Shown in pieces: positions 7,358-17,244 of a stretch of DNA of 61,862 nt. The stretch comes from an uncultured Blautia sp. (GTDB lineage Bacteria > Bacillota > Clostridia > Lachnospirales > Lachnospiraceae): the NCBI GenBank assembly GCA_934424575.1, contig CAKRXU010000014.1, positions 1 through 61,862 on the forward strand. The letters run 5' to 3'. The position numbers and the translations under genes are program-made. The notes under the pieces were generated by a model. It saw nothing but the letters and a program-made list of their open reading frames with translations, did not search any database and was not told the DNA's origin. Positions within the stretch are counted from its first letter, which is position 1. Each line of letters begins with the position of its first letter.

Positions 7358-9490
7358 ATGAAATCTTATCACCATAAATTTGTATCTGACCACCCGCTTG
7401 AATCTACACCTATGGCTGAGATTGCCGGTTTTCCGGTACGACCGGGTATTTTTGACCTGAACGGAGCTTCCCCGCTCCAGAATGGCGTGAACTTTACCAT
7501 TCACACCTGCGGAGGAACCTCATGTGAACTTCTTCTCTTCCATCGTGCACAGGAAGAACCTTTCGCTGTCCTGCCTTTCCCGGAGGCTTACAAGATCGGC
7601 GATGTTTATTCCATGATCGTTTATGGACTGAACATCGATGAATTCGAGTACGCTTACCGTGTGGACGGACCATACTGTCCGGAAAAAGGACTCTTATTCG
7701 ACAAAAATAATATCCTTCTCGACCCTTACGCCAAAGCCGTTGCCGGTCAGAGGACCTGGGGGATCCGCTGGGATCACACCTACCATGCACGAGTGGTCAA
7801 GGACACCTTCGACTGGGGCGATGTTCCGCAGTCCAAGAAGGAGCTCTGCGACCTTATCATCTACGAACTGCATGTAAGAAACTTCACACACCATCCTTCT
7901 TCCGGGGTTCAGCATCGAGGCACTTTTGCCGGACTGATGGAAAAGATCCCTTATCTCAAGGAACTCGGTATCAATGCAGTCGAGCTGATGCCGATCTTTG
8001 AGTTCGATGAGACCATGAACGCAAGGACGGTCGACGGAACACAGTTACTCGAATGCTGGGGCTACAATACTGTAAGCTTTTTTGCCCCGAACAGCAGTTA
8101 TTCTTCTGCCAATGAGCACAACAGAGAAGGTACAGAGCTCAAGACACTGATCCGTGAACTCCACGCAAACGGAATCGAAGTCATCCTTGACGTTGTCTTC
8201 AATCATACCGCAGAGGGCAACGAGAAGGGACCTTCTTTCAGTTTCAAGGGATTCGACAATAACATTTACTACATGCTGACTCCGGATGGAAATTACTACA
8301 ATTTCAGCGGCTGTGGAAACACTCTGAACTGCAACCATCCTGTCGTTCAGCAGCTGATCCTGGAATGCCTGCGCTACTGGACCATCAATTACCGTGTTGA
8401 CGGCTTCCGCTTCGACCTCGCCAGCATCCTTGGACGAAACGAAGACGGTTCTCCGATGAACAATCCGCCGCTTCTGCGTACCCTCGCTGATGACCCGATC
8501 TTAAGTAACGTCAAGCTGATCGCGGAGGCATGGGATGCGGGCGGTCTTTATCAGGTCGGAAGTTTCCCGGCGAGTGGACGATGGGCTGAATGGAACGGCC
8601 GTTACCGTGACTCTCTGCGAAGCTTCCTCAAGGGCGACTGCTGGCAGGCATGGGATGCCGCCTGGAGCATTTCCGGTTCCGGTGACCTTTATGGTGGTTT
8701 CTATGGAAATAACAAGAGCAATTACGCCGGTTATAATTCCTGCGTCAATTTCCTTACCTGTCATGACGGATTTACCCTTTATGACCTCTATGCTTACAAT
8801 GATAAGCACAATGAGGCAAATGGATGGGACAATGCGGACGGTGCCAATGATAACCGAAGCTGGAACTGCGGTGCCGAGGGTGAAACCGATGATCCGGAAG
8901 TTCTCGCACTCCGCTACCGCATGATCCGCAATGCCTGTGCAGTCCTGATGTGCAGCCGCGGAACGCCGATGTTCCTCTCCGGCGATGAATTTGGAAATAC
9001 CAAATACGGAAACAACAACAGCTACTGTCAGGACAGCAGGATCTCCTGGCTCGACTGGCGCATGCTTGACAAAAACCGTGATCTCTTTGAATTCTTCAAA
9101 TTCATGATCGCATTCCGCAAGCAGCACACAGTTATCCACAAGAAGCTCCCGGATTCCGTCTGTGGCATGGATCCTATCCACACTCACAACATCAACGCAG
9201 ACGAAGTGGATATCCCGAGAGATGCCCGCACCTTCTGCGTAAGTTTCACCGGCTATGACAAAGAAAAAGGCAGGGACGACCTCGTTTATGTGGCAGTCAA
9301 CACCTACTGGGAGGATGTAACGATCACCCTTCCAAGCCTCAAAGGACACGGTGCATGGCACTTAAGCGTCAACACCTACGGTGACGAAAACGGCCGCTAC
9401 TGCTACCCGGACGGCGAAGACCCGCGCATCGACCACAGCTTCATCATGCGCCCGAGAACGGTTGCAGTATTTACCGGAAAGGATTTTTAA
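7358..9490 (+). CDS. glgX: Glycogen debranching enzyme GlgX (GH13 isoamylase type)
   Basis: 710 residues. An N-terminal CBM48-like domain is followed by a GH13 barrel. The four conserved regions are visible: DVVFNHT (about 278), GFRFDLAS with nucleophile D353, IAEAWDAGG with acid E390, and TCHDG with H469 and D470. The order and length match GlgX/isoamylase debranching enzymes, which hydrolyse alpha-1,6 branch points of glycogen or limit dextrins in the cytoplasm. The gene follows the glycosyltransferase gene closely and may be co-transcribed; no other glycogen genes are nearby. Confidence 0.94.
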   Translation: MKSYHHKFVSDHPLESTPMAEIAGFPVRPGIFDLNGASPLQNGVNFTIHTCGGTSCELLLFHRAQEEPFAVLPFPEAYKIGDVYSMIVYGLNIDEFEYAYRVDGPYCPEKGLLFDKNNILLDPYAKAVAGQRTWGIRWDHTYHARVVKDTFDWGDVPQSKKELCDLIIYELHVRNFTHHPSSGVQHRGTFAGLMEKIPYLKELGINAVELMPIFEFDETMNARTVDGTQLLECWGYNTVSFFAPNSSYSSANEHNREGTELKTLIRELHANGIEVILDVVFNHTAEGNEKGPSFSFKGFDNNIYYMLTPDGNYYNFSGCGNTLNCNHPVVQQLILECLRYWTINYRVDGFRFDLASILGRNEDGSPMNNPPLLRTLADDPILSNVKLIAEAWDAGGLYQVGSFPASGRWAEWNGRYRDSLRSFLKGDCWQAWDAAWSISGSGDLYGGFYGNNKSNYAGYNSCVNFLTCHDGFTLYDLYAYNDKHNEANGWDNADGANDNRSWNCGAEGETDDPEVLALRYRMIRNACAVLMCSRGTPMFLSGDEFGNTKYGNNNSYCQDSRISWLDWRMLDKNRDLFEFFKFMIAFRKQHTVIHKKLPDSVCGMDPIHTHNINADEVDIPRDARTFCVSFTGYDKEKGRDDLVYVAVNTYWEDVTITLPSLKGHGAWHLSVNTYGDENGRYCYPDGEDPRIDHSFIMRPRTVAVFTGKDF

Positions 9491-9520
9491 GCTTCTGTTT
9501 GTGCACATAACAGAAGCAAA

Positions 9521-9561
9521 AACGAGCTGGCATTCTACACGATATGCCAGCTCGTTCATTT
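9521..9561. terminator. Bidirectional terminator between glgX and araD
   Basis: Perfect 13-bp stem, AACGAGCTGGCAT (9521-9533) and ATGCCAGCTCGTT (9544-9556). TCATTTTAT follows on the plus strand and TTTTTGC on the minus strand, so it serves the converging glgX and araD genes. Confidence 0.92.
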
Positions 9562-9572
9562 TATCTGGTTAT

Positions 9573-10268
9573 TTATTTCTTAATCTGTCCATAATAAGCA
9601 TTTGCACCATGTTTACGGTAATAATGCTTATCCTGTAATTCCTGTGGTGCCGGTTTTACCTGTGGGTTGATCTGTTCGCAGCGGCATGCCATCTTGGCTA
9701 CTTCTTCAAGAACGACTGCATTATGGACTGCTTCGTGCGCATCCTTGCCCCAGGTGAATGGTCCGTGGTTCTTGCAGAGGACTGCCGGTACTGCTTCGTA
9801 GTCGCTGTTTTTGAAATAGTCTGCGATCAGGACGCCGGTATTTTTCTCATAGGCTTCATCAATTTCTTCTTTGGTCAGGTTGCGCACACATGGAACTTCA
9901 CCGTAGATGTAGTCTGCATGAGTTGTACCGTAGCACGGAATAGATCTTCCTGCCTGTGCCCAGCTTGTTGCCCACGGAGAATGGGTATGTACGATTCCTC
10001 CGATATTCGGGAATTCATTATAGAGAACAACGTGTGTTGCTGTATCAGAAGACGGATTATATTCTCCCTCAACTTTGTTTCCCTGAAGGTCTACAACTAC
10101 CATATCTTCCGGTCTGAGTTTATCATAATCTACCCCGCTCGGTTTGATGACAAACAGTCCCTTTTCACGGTCAATACCGCTGACATTTCCCCAGGTGAAT
10201 GTGACCAGTCCGTATTTCGGAAGATCCATGTTGGCTTTGTATACTTCTTCTTTTAATTTCTCAAGCAT
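9573..10268 (-). CDS. araD: L-ribulose-5-phosphate 4-epimerase
   Basis: 231 residues, the family length. Class II aldolase fold with GNVSG near residue 28, KPSGVDYD, THSPWATSWA with the zinc histidines, HADYIYGEVPC and a C-terminal zinc histidine. It converts L-ribulose 5-phosphate to D-xylulose 5-phosphate, the last step of the arabinose pathway. It is the last gene of the arabinose unit, preceded by a hairpin and with ribosome site AAGGAGAG before ATG. Confidence 0.96.
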   Translation of the reverse strand: MLEKLKEEVYKANMDLPKYGLVTFTWGNVSGIDREKGLFVIKPSGVDYDKLRPEDMVVVDLQGNKVEGEYNPSSDTATHVVLYNEFPNIGGIVHTHSPWATSWAQAGRSIPCYGTTHADYIYGEVPCVRNLTKEEIDEAYEKNTGVLIADYFKNSDYEAVPAVLCKNHGPFTWGKDAHEAVHNAVVLEEVAKMACRCEQINPQVKPAPQELQDKHYYRKHGANAYYGQIKK

Positions 10269-10288
10269 TATTTTTCTCTCCTTTGCAC

Positions 10289-10324
10289 AAAACGTAAGCC
10301 GTTGTTTCCAGCAGCTTACGTTTT
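10289..10324 (-). terminator. Intercistronic hairpin before araD
   Basis: Eleven-base arms AAAACGTAAGC (10289-10299) and GCTTACGTTTT (10314-10324). On the minus strand the stem ends in TTTT and lies between the kinase stop and the araD ribosome site. It could be a partial terminator lowering araD expression, or an mRNA-stabilising hairpin. Confidence 0.75.
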
Positions 10325-10336
10325 ATCTTTTTATTC

Positions 10337-11935
10337 TTACCAGATCTTGGACTCTACTGCTGCCCGTTCGATCGGCAGGCCTTTGAGATATCTGTCCATA
10401 AACTTATTGAATCCTTCTACACCTTCCGGTTTCGGATCGAGGGTGCTTCCTTCATTTCCGGCAAATACACGGTTATCCAGGAATTCATCCAGAGTCTCTC
10501 CGTCTTTCTTATCTACGAGATAAGCAGCCAGAAGTGCGATACCCCATGCACCGCCCTCACCTGCGGTTGACATAACAGATACCGGTGCATTCACTGCGTC
10601 TGCAAGGATCTGCTGTCCGACACCTTTGGTCTTGAACAGTCCGCCGTGTCCTAAGAGTCTGTCGATCTTGACATGCTCCTGGTCGATCAGGATGTTTAAG
10701 CCCACGCGCATTGCTCCAAGGCAGGTGTAAAGATTGGTCCTCATAAAGTTTGCAAGTGTGAATTTACTTTCAGGAGAACGAACGAATAACGGACGTCCTT
10801 CTTCGAATCCTGTCATATGCTCTCCGGAGAAATAGCAGTAAGACAGAAGTCCGCCGCAGTCCGGATCACCTTCCAGTGCTTTGTTGTAAAGGGTTCCGAA
10901 CAGTTTGTTCATATCCACTTCCATTCCCATTGCTTCTGCAAATTCCTTAAATACATTTACCCATGCATTCAGGTCAGAAGTACAGTTGTTGGAATGTGCC
11001 ATGGCAACGGCATCACCAGCCGGTGTGGTTACCATATCGATCTCTTTGTATGGTTTGGAAAGTGCTTTTTCCAGAACGATCATTGCAAATACAGAAGTAC
11101 CTGCGGATACGTTTCCTGTGCGCTGTTTTACGCTGTTGGTCGCTACCATACCGGTTCCTGCATCACCTTCCGGCGGACACATCGGGATTCCGGCTTTGAG
11201 CTTACCTGTCGGATCAAGGAACTTCGCGCCCTCTTCTGTCAGGGTACCGGCATCCTGTCCTGCGACCAGAACTTCCGGCATAATATCACGGAGCTTCCAC
11301 GGAAATCCGTAAGGCTCTACCAGTTTGTCAAATTTCTCAACCATTTCCTGGTTGTAATCTTTTGTCTCAGAATCAACAGGGAACATTCCTGCTGCATCGC
11401 CGATACCAAGAACACGTTTTCCTGTCAGCATACGGTGTACATAAGCTTCCAGTGTGCACATGTAGTCGATATCCTTCACATGCTCTTCTCCGTTCAGGAT
11501 CGCCTGATACAGATGTGCAATACTCCATCTCTGCGGGATATTGTACTGGAAAAGCTCCAGAAGTTTCTCAGAAGCTTCTCCTGTGATATTGTTTCTCCAG
11601 GTACGGAACGGAACCAGAAGTTTTCCGTCCTTGTCAAATGGCATATATCCATGCATCATGGCACTGATTCCAAGTGCACCGACACTTGTCAGCTCTACTC
11701 CATATTTCTCCTGAACATCCTTTACCAGATCGCTGTAGCTTCCCTGCAGACCGTTTCTGATATCATCCAGAGAGTAGGTCCATACACCATTTTCATAGCG
11801 GTTCTCCCACTCATAGCTTCCGGATGCGATCGGATTATATTTATCATCTACCAGAACCGCTTTGATCCTGGTAGATCCGAACTCTATTCCAAGTGCTGTT
11901 TTGTTATTTAAAATAGCTGTCTTTGCTTCACTCAT
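10337..11935 (-). CDS. FGGY-family carbohydrate kinase, predicted L-ribulokinase
   Basis: 532 residues from the ATG at 11935, which has the ribosome site GGGAGG at the right distance; an in-frame ATG 33 bases upstream has none. FGGY fold: N-terminal GIEFGSTRIKAVLVD phosphate loop, PPEGDAGTG with the catalytic Asp, and C-terminal GHGGLFKTKG and STAGEGGAWG ATP-site segments. Its place between araA and araD predicts phosphorylation of L-ribulose. It does not look like the classical E. coli AraB sequence and is nearer the xylulokinase-like group, so it may be a non-orthologous replacement. Confidence 0.88.
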   Translation of the reverse strand: MSEAKTAILNNKTALGIEFGSTRIKAVLVDDKYNPIASGSYEWENRYENGVWTYSLDDIRNGLQGSYSDLVKDVQEKYGVELTSVGALGISAMMHGYMPFDKDGKLLVPFRTWRNNITGEASEKLLELFQYNIPQRWSIAHLYQAILNGEEHVKDIDYMCTLEAYVHRMLTGKRVLGIGDAAGMFPVDSETKDYNQEMVEKFDKLVEPYGFPWKLRDIMPEVLVAGQDAGTLTEEGAKFLDPTGKLKAGIPMCPPEGDAGTGMVATNSVKQRTGNVSAGTSVFAMIVLEKALSKPYKEIDMVTTPAGDAVAMAHSNNCTSDLNAWVNVFKEFAEAMGMEVDMNKLFGTLYNKALEGDPDCGGLLSYCYFSGEHMTGFEEGRPLFVRSPESKFTLANFMRTNLYTCLGAMRVGLNILIDQEHVKIDRLLGHGGLFKTKGVGQQILADAVNAPVSVMSTAGEGGAWGIALLAAYLVDKKDGETLDEFLDNRVFAGNEGSTLDPKPEGVEGFNKFMDRYLKGLPIERAAVESKIW

Positions 11936-11974
11936 TATAAAATTCCTCCCGAATGTTGTACTCGTCACATCCGC

Positions 11975-13474
11975 TTATTTTCTGAATGCAAGCTCATTCC
12001 ATCTCAGCTCATTCTTGAAGTTGCGGATGGTTGTGTCTTTGTCAATGTAGACAGCTTCGATTCCCATTGCTGCTGCCCAGTCACCCATCTGTTCAGCAGT
12101 CAGATCATAAGAAAATGCAGTATGATGAGCGCCGCCTGCGAGGATCCATGCCTCTGCTCCTGTTGCCAGATCCGGCTGTGGAGTCCAGAATGCGCTTCCT
12201 ACCGGAAGTTTCGGCATCGGTTTCTCTGTCTTCTTGCACTCAACATCATTGATGATCAGACGGAATCTGTCGCCAAGATCCACCAGAGAAGTTGCGATCG
12301 CCGGGCCTGTCTTGGATGTAAATACAAGTCTTGCCGGGTCTTCTCTGTCACCCATGGAAAGCGGGCATACCTTGATGCCGATCTTGCCATCAGCGATAGT
12401 CGGGCAAACTTCCAGCATATGTGACTGAAGAATGCCTTCCTTACCTGGAACAAGATTGTATGTATAATCTTCCATGAAAGAAGTTCCCTTCGCATCCTTC
12501 ACGTCTGCAGTCATGATCTTCATCAGACGTACCATTGCTGCTGTCTTCCAGTCGCCTTCTGCGCCAAATCCATATCCCTTCTCCATAAGGCGCTGCATTG
12601 CCAGTCCCGGAAGCTGCTGTAAGCCGCCAAGATCGCCAAAGTGAGTAACGACTGCCTGGTAGTTCTTTTCTTCCAGAAATCTCTCAAATCCGATCTCAAT
12701 TGCTGCCTGTACTGCTACATGACGTTTGAATTCTTCCGGGTCTCTGCCCTCAAGAAGAATGTCATATTTATTATAATATTCTTCGACCAAAACATCAATA
12801 TCGCCTTTGGAAACATCCTTCACATAATCGCAGACTTCATTGACCGGATAAGCGTCAACTTCCCATCCGAACTTGATCTGTGCTTCCACTTTGTCACCTT
12901 CGGTAACGGCTACATTTCTCATGTTGTCGGCAACACGGCATACACGGATATGGCTGCTTTCCATGATTCCGACTGCAGTACGCATCCAGGATGCCAGTCT
13001 CTCCTGAACTTTCTTATCAGCCCAGTGTCCGACGATAACTTTTCTCTCGATTCCCATGCGGGTAACAATATGTCCATACTCTCTTCCACCATGAGCAGAC
13101 TGGTTCTCATTCATGAAATCCATGTCGATCGTGTCATATGGGATTTCTTCATTAAACTGTGTGTGCAGATGGCACAGCGGTTTTCTGTATTCTTTCAGAC
13201 CAAGAATCCATGATTTTGCCGGTGAGAAAGTATGCATCCATGTGATAACACCAGCGCATTCTTCGTCGTCATTTGCCTCGTTGAATGTTTTACGGATCAG
13301 TTCATTTGTGATCAGTGTCGGTTTCCATACCAGTTCGAATGGAAGAACGCCGGATTTGTTCAGTTCTTCTACGATGATTTTGGAATGCTCTGCTACTTTT
13401 CTTAAGCATTCATCTCCGTAAAGATCCTGTGAACCTGTGCAAAACCAGAATTTGTAATTTTTACCTGTGATCAT
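11975..13474 (-). CDS. araA: L-arabinose isomerase
   Basis: 499 residues, the usual length. N-terminal FWFCTGSQDLYG and EECAGVITWMHTFSPAKSWI are diagnostic, and GFGAEGDWKTAA and the later histidines carry the Mn-binding residues. It isomerises L-arabinose to L-ribulose in the cytoplasm. The ribosome site (GGAGGTTTTTGAATC) precedes ATG. It is the first catabolic gene after the transporter, 44 bases downstream of the last permease stop. Confidence 0.97.
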   Translation of the reverse strand: MITGKNYKFWFCTGSQDLYGDECLRKVAEHSKIIVEELNKSGVLPFELVWKPTLITNELIRKTFNEANDDEECAGVITWMHTFSPAKSWILGLKEYRKPLCHLHTQFNEEIPYDTIDMDFMNENQSAHGGREYGHIVTRMGIERKVIVGHWADKKVQERLASWMRTAVGIMESSHIRVCRVADNMRNVAVTEGDKVEAQIKFGWEVDAYPVNEVCDYVKDVSKGDIDVLVEEYYNKYDILLEGRDPEEFKRHVAVQAAIEIGFERFLEEKNYQAVVTHFGDLGGLQQLPGLAMQRLMEKGYGFGAEGDWKTAAMVRLMKIMTADVKDAKGTSFMEDYTYNLVPGKEGILQSHMLEVCPTIADGKIGIKVCPLSMGDREDPARLVFTSKTGPAIATSLVDLGDRFRLIINDVECKKTEKPMPKLPVGSAFWTPQPDLATGAEAWILAGGAHHTAFSYDLTAEQMGDWAAAMGIEAVYIDKDTTIRNFKNELRWNELAFRK

Positions 13475-13518
13475 GATTCAAAAACCTCCATATATTTTTT
13501 CTTATAATTATTAACTTG

Positions 13519-14529
13519 TTATTTTTTCTTCTTTGCAGATGCCAGTACAGACTGGATAACGATGAAGAAGCACAGCAGTGCGGAAAGTACGATTCGTACC
13601 CACCAGCTTGATAAAGTACCCTGTGCAGTGATCAGACTGGAGATCGTTCCTTTGATCAGTACACCAAACATGGAACCGATCGGAGTTCCAACACCACCGG
13701 AAAGAAGTGTTCCACCGATAACGGCTGAGGAGATCGCATCCATCTCAAGACCTTTGGCCTGCTCTACGAAACCTGCGCAGCTGTTGAGGCAGAAAAGAAA
13801 TCCGCCAAGTCCTGCAAGAAAACCATCCAGTACATAAGCACGGAACATTGTTTTCTTGACATCAAGACCCATCATCAGGGCACTCTGTCTGTTGCCGCCG
13901 ATCGCATACAGTTTACGTCCGAATTTGAAATATTTCAGAAGCACTGCGATAATGAGAACTACGATGATTGCGATCACTACTGTCGGCGGGATGTACGCCG
14001 GGATAAATTTACCTTTTTTGTTTGTAGAACCAAATGGCATGTAGAAACGGTAGTTTGCCCATTTCAGGAATACTTCGTTTTTGATGGAGATCATGTCTGT
14101 ACTGATGATCGCTGTCATACCACGTCCGAAGAACATGCCGGCAAGTGTTACGATAAATGGCTGGATTCCCATGTAAGTTACCAGAAATCCCTGTACGATA
14201 CCAAAAGCAAGGCCGATCAGAAGTGCAGCAAGGACTGCTACATATGCGCTCACGCCTTTGTTTTCCATGAGGTCTGCCATTACCATGCAGACAAGCGCTG
14301 TTACAGAACCAACGGAGATATCAATACCACCGGTGATCATAACGATCGTCAGACCACAGGAAATAACGAGAAGACCTGCATTGGATACAAAAAGATTCAG
14401 AAACATCTGTGGTTTTGCAAAACCTTTATCTGCAAAGATCACCATACCTGCTGCATACATTACAAAGAACAGGACGATCGTGATCAGCAGCAGAAATCCG
14501 GTACTTGTCATTTTCTTTTTCTGTTTCAT
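13519..14529 (-). CDS. Sugar ABC transporter permease (YjfF type)
   Basis: 336 residues, about eight to ten hydrophobic segments, ribose/galactose-type permease (BPD_transp_2). The GGIDISVGS and GGTLLSGGVGTP loops are typical. It resembles the YjfF member of the YtfQRT-YjfF family, whose members transport galactofuranose or arabinose. Its start overlaps the stop of the previous permease by one base, so the two permeases are probably made together and form a heterodimer. Confidence 0.9.
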   Translation of the reverse strand: MKQKKKMTSTGFLLLITIVLFFVMYAAGMVIFADKGFAKPQMFLNLFVSNAGLLVISCGLTIVMITGGIDISVGSVTALVCMVMADLMENKGVSAYVAVLAALLIGLAFGIVQGFLVTYMGIQPFIVTLAGMFFGRGMTAIISTDMISIKNEVFLKWANYRFYMPFGSTNKKGKFIPAYIPPTVVIAIIVVLIIAVLLKYFKFGRKLYAIGGNRQSALMMGLDVKKTMFRAYVLDGFLAGLGGFLFCLNSCAGFVEQAKGLEMDAISSAVIGGTLLSGGVGTPIGSMFGVLIKGTISSLITAQGTLSSWWVRIVLSALLCFFIVIQSVLASAKKKK

Positions 14530-15587
14530 TATTTCTGACCTCCCTCTGCTGCAACGGAAACTTTTTTGCTTCTGTGGCTTTCTACAAATTTCTTGAATAC
14601 ATCACTCTGTAAGGTAACGATGATGATAACAACGATCGCTTTGTAAACAGGAAGCTGGTCGGCTTTTACGTTCATTGCATACAGAGTTGTTGTCAGTGCC
14701 TGAATGGTATAAGCTCCGATCACGGAACCGATCAGGCTGAATTTACCACCACCGAGGAAGTTGCCGCCAAGTGCAACTGCAAGGATGGCATCCATCTCAA
14801 GGTTCAGACCGATGTTATTTGCATCTGCGGAATAGATACGGCTGGATGCTACCAGTCCGGCGATTCCGGCAAGGACACCACAGATCACATAGGTCAGGAA
14901 CTTGATCATGGTAGAATTAAGACCTACCAGTCGTGCTGCTTTGCCATTGATACCTACACTCTCAATATAAAGTCCGAGAGCTGTTTTCTTAAGGATAACT
15001 GCTACGATCACTACGGTTACGATTGCAAAAAGCACTGGGGTCGGAACCGGTGATTTGCCGATATATCCACCTGCCATCTGGAAGGATGGTACACGAATGT
15101 AAGTGATCTGACCATTTGTGACAAGCTGTGCAATACCACGGCCTGCTGTATAAAGGATCAGGGTTGCAACCATCGGCTGAATGTTAAGCTTCGCTACCAG
15201 AAGTCCATTAAATGCTCCGCACAGTGCTGATGCAAGAAGTGCTGCGATAACTGCAAGAACAAGTGAATTCTGATATGCTGTTACAGAAGATGCACCGCCG
15301 GATAAGATCTGGCAGCAAACGGCTGCTGCAACTGCCATGACTGCACCGACACTGATATCCTGTCCACCGGATGCTGCTGTTACAAGTGTCATGCCGACTG
15401 CAAGGATTACCAGTTCAGATGCACGGTTGATAACGTCGATAACATATCCATAAAGGACACCATTTCGAATTGTGATATTAAAGAAGTCCGGAGTCTTGAT
15501 CACATTGATCAGAAGAACCGCGATCAGACACACGATAGGAAGAAAAAGTCTTGCGCTTGTGATCTTTTTTAATTTGCTGTTACTCAT
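14529..15587 (-). CDS. Sugar ABC transporter permease (YtfT type)
   Basis: 352 residues, polytopic, BPD_transp_2 family. GGQDISVGAVMAVAA near residue 70 and LGGNFLGGGKFSL near 270 are the paired glycine-rich loops of monosaccharide permeases. It overlaps the ATPase gene by four bases and the next permease by one. With its partner it should form the membrane channel of the arabinose importer. Confidence 0.9.
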   Translation of the reverse strand: MSNSKLKKITSARLFLPIVCLIAVLLINVIKTPDFFNITIRNGVLYGYVIDVINRASELVILAVGMTLVTAASGGQDISVGAVMAVAAAVCCQILSGGASSVTAYQNSLVLAVIAALLASALCGAFNGLLVAKLNIQPMVATLILYTAGRGIAQLVTNGQITYIRVPSFQMAGGYIGKSPVPTPVLFAIVTVVIVAVILKKTALGLYIESVGINGKAARLVGLNSTMIKFLTYVICGVLAGIAGLVASSRIYSADANNIGLNLEMDAILAVALGGNFLGGGKFSLIGSVIGAYTIQALTTTLYAMNVKADQLPVYKAIVVIIIVTLQSDVFKKFVESHRSKKVSVAAEGGQK

Positions 15588-17107
15588 TTCTCGTCACCTC
15601 CTGCAATCGCTTTCATGATGTTAGTCTGTGAAAGCTCGCTCTCTTCCAGTTCTCCAACTTTTTCGCCATCTCGAAGGACTGCCATTCTTGAACAGGTACG
15701 GAGCATTTCTTCTACTTCTGAGGAAATGAAAGTTACTGCCATTCCCCGGTCTGCCAGATCCAGAACGATCTTCTGGATCTCTGTTTTGGTACCGATATCG
15801 ATGCCTCGTGTCGGCTCATCCAGGATCAGGTATTCCGGATTTGTCAGAAGCCAGCGGCCAAGGATAACTTTCTGCTGATTACCACCGGAAAGGCTCTTGA
15901 TCGGAGTCTCACGGCTCGCTGTTTTGATCTGGAGCATTTCGATGTATTTGTCGGCTGCTTCTTCCATCTCTTTACGGCTTAACGGATGGAACATGCCTTT
16001 CTTCGCCTGAAGTGCGATGATGATATTTTCTCTTACAGAAAGATCTGCGATGATTCCCTCTGCTTTACGGTCTTCCGGAAGATATGCCATACCAAGTTTC
16101 ATGGCATCCAGAGGACTGTTGATCTTAGCTTCTTTTCCATTTACTTTGAGTGTACCGCTGTCGGCTTTATCTGCACCGTAGATGGAACGAACCAGTTCAG
16201 AACGTCCGGAACCGAGGAGTCCGGTAAGTCCGATAACTTCTCCCTTATTGATCTTGAGATCAAACGGCTTGATCGTTCCTTTATGTCCAAGTCCGCTCGC
16301 CTCGATCACCGGCGTATCTGAGAATGCTTTCTTATCTTTGTGATCGCCCTTGATATCTGCCAGATCATCAAAATCTTTACCCATCATCTTGGCAACCAGC
16401 ATAACTCGTGGAAGATCTTTTGTTTCGTATTCACCTACCAGTTCACCGTTTCGAAGGACTGTGATCCTGTCACAGACTGCATATACCTGCTCCAGGAAAT
16501 GTGTTACAAAGATGATTCCTACACCTTCTTCTCGGAGACGGCGCATCAGAACGAACAGTTTCTCAACTTCTTCATCATCCAAAGAGGATGTCGGCTCGTC
16601 CAGGATCAGGACCTTACATTTCATATCAACAGCACGCGCAATTGCGATCATCTGCTGGATCGCTACGGAACATTCGTCCAGCATCTGTGTCGGCGGAACG
16701 TTGATGTTCAGGCTTTCCAGAAGCTTCGCAGAACGTGCATTCATTTCTTTCCAGTTGATCATTCCAACCTTGTTTCGCGGCTCACGGCCGATAAACAGGT
16801 TTTCCGCAACAGTCAGGTTCGGGCAGAGGTTTACTTCCTGGTAAACCGTACTGATTCCATTCGCCTGTGCCTCCTGCGGAGAGTGATTGATAATGTCTTT
16901 ATTTTCACCATTCATATGAATGGAACCGCTTTCGAATTCATGTACACCGGTCAGAACTTTGATCAGTGTTGATTTTCCGGCTCCGTTTTCTCCCATCAGT
17001 GCATGGATCTCACCTTTGCGAAGTGTAAAATCCACATGGGAAAGGGCACGGACACCGGTGAAGTTTTTACTTATATCACGCATTTCCAAAACAACGTTTT
17101 GTTCCAT
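15584..17107 (-). CDS. Sugar ABC transporter ATP-binding protein (two ABC domains)
   Basis: 507 residues with two tandem ABC domains, as in RbsA, MglA and YtfR. Domain 1 has Walker A GENGAGKST near residue 40 and Walker B LILDEPTSSLDD. Domain 2 has the modified Walker A GLLGSGRSEL, signature LSGGNQQK and Walker B LILDEPTRGID. It powers import through the two permeases encoded downstream. It is separated from the binding-protein gene by about 315 bases that hold an attenuator-like hairpin and a MITE-like insertion. Confidence 0.95.
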   Translation of the reverse strand: MEQNVVLEMRDISKNFTGVRALSHVDFTLRKGEIHALMGENGAGKSTLIKVLTGVHEFESGSIHMNGENKDIINHSPQEAQANGISTVYQEVNLCPNLTVAENLFIGREPRNKVGMINWKEMNARSAKLLESLNINVPPTQMLDECSVAIQQMIAIARAVDMKCKVLILDEPTSSLDDEEVEKLFVLMRRLREEGVGIIFVTHFLEQVYAVCDRITVLRNGELVGEYETKDLPRVMLVAKMMGKDFDDLADIKGDHKDKKAFSDTPVIEASGLGHKGTIKPFDLKINKGEVIGLTGLLGSGRSELVRSIYGADKADSGTLKVNGKEAKINSPLDAMKLGMAYLPEDRKAEGIIADLSVRENIIIALQAKKGMFHPLSRKEMEEAADKYIEMLQIKTASRETPIKSLSGGNQQKVILGRWLLTNPEYLILDEPTRGIDIGTKTEIQKIVLDLADRGMAVTFISSEVEEMLRTCSRMAVLRDGEKVGELEESELSQTNIMKAIAGGDEK

Positions 17108-17173
17108 TTTCTTTCCTCCATTCCCTGTTTTGTTCCATTTTTTACTATATTTTGCCTGTTTTTGAGCGCAAAA

Positions 17174-17224
17174 GGGGCGTGGCCCATAAAATCCATCTGC
17201 TTTCTGGATCCTGTTCCACGCCCC
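17174..17224 (-). terminator. Attenuator hairpin after binding-protein gene
   Basis: Arms GGGGCGTGG (17174-17182) and CCACGCCCC (17216-17224), with a smaller inner stem ATCCA/TGGAT, ending in TTTT on the minus strand. Its place between the binding-protein and ATPase genes fits partial termination, which would give more binding protein than transporter. Confidence 0.75.
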
Positions 17225-17244
17225 GGGCTCATTTCTTATTGATC

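Noticed and set aside
10817..11911. 364-residue plus-strand open frame
   Set aside because: Antisense to the FGGY kinase, no ribosome site, no recognisable domain.
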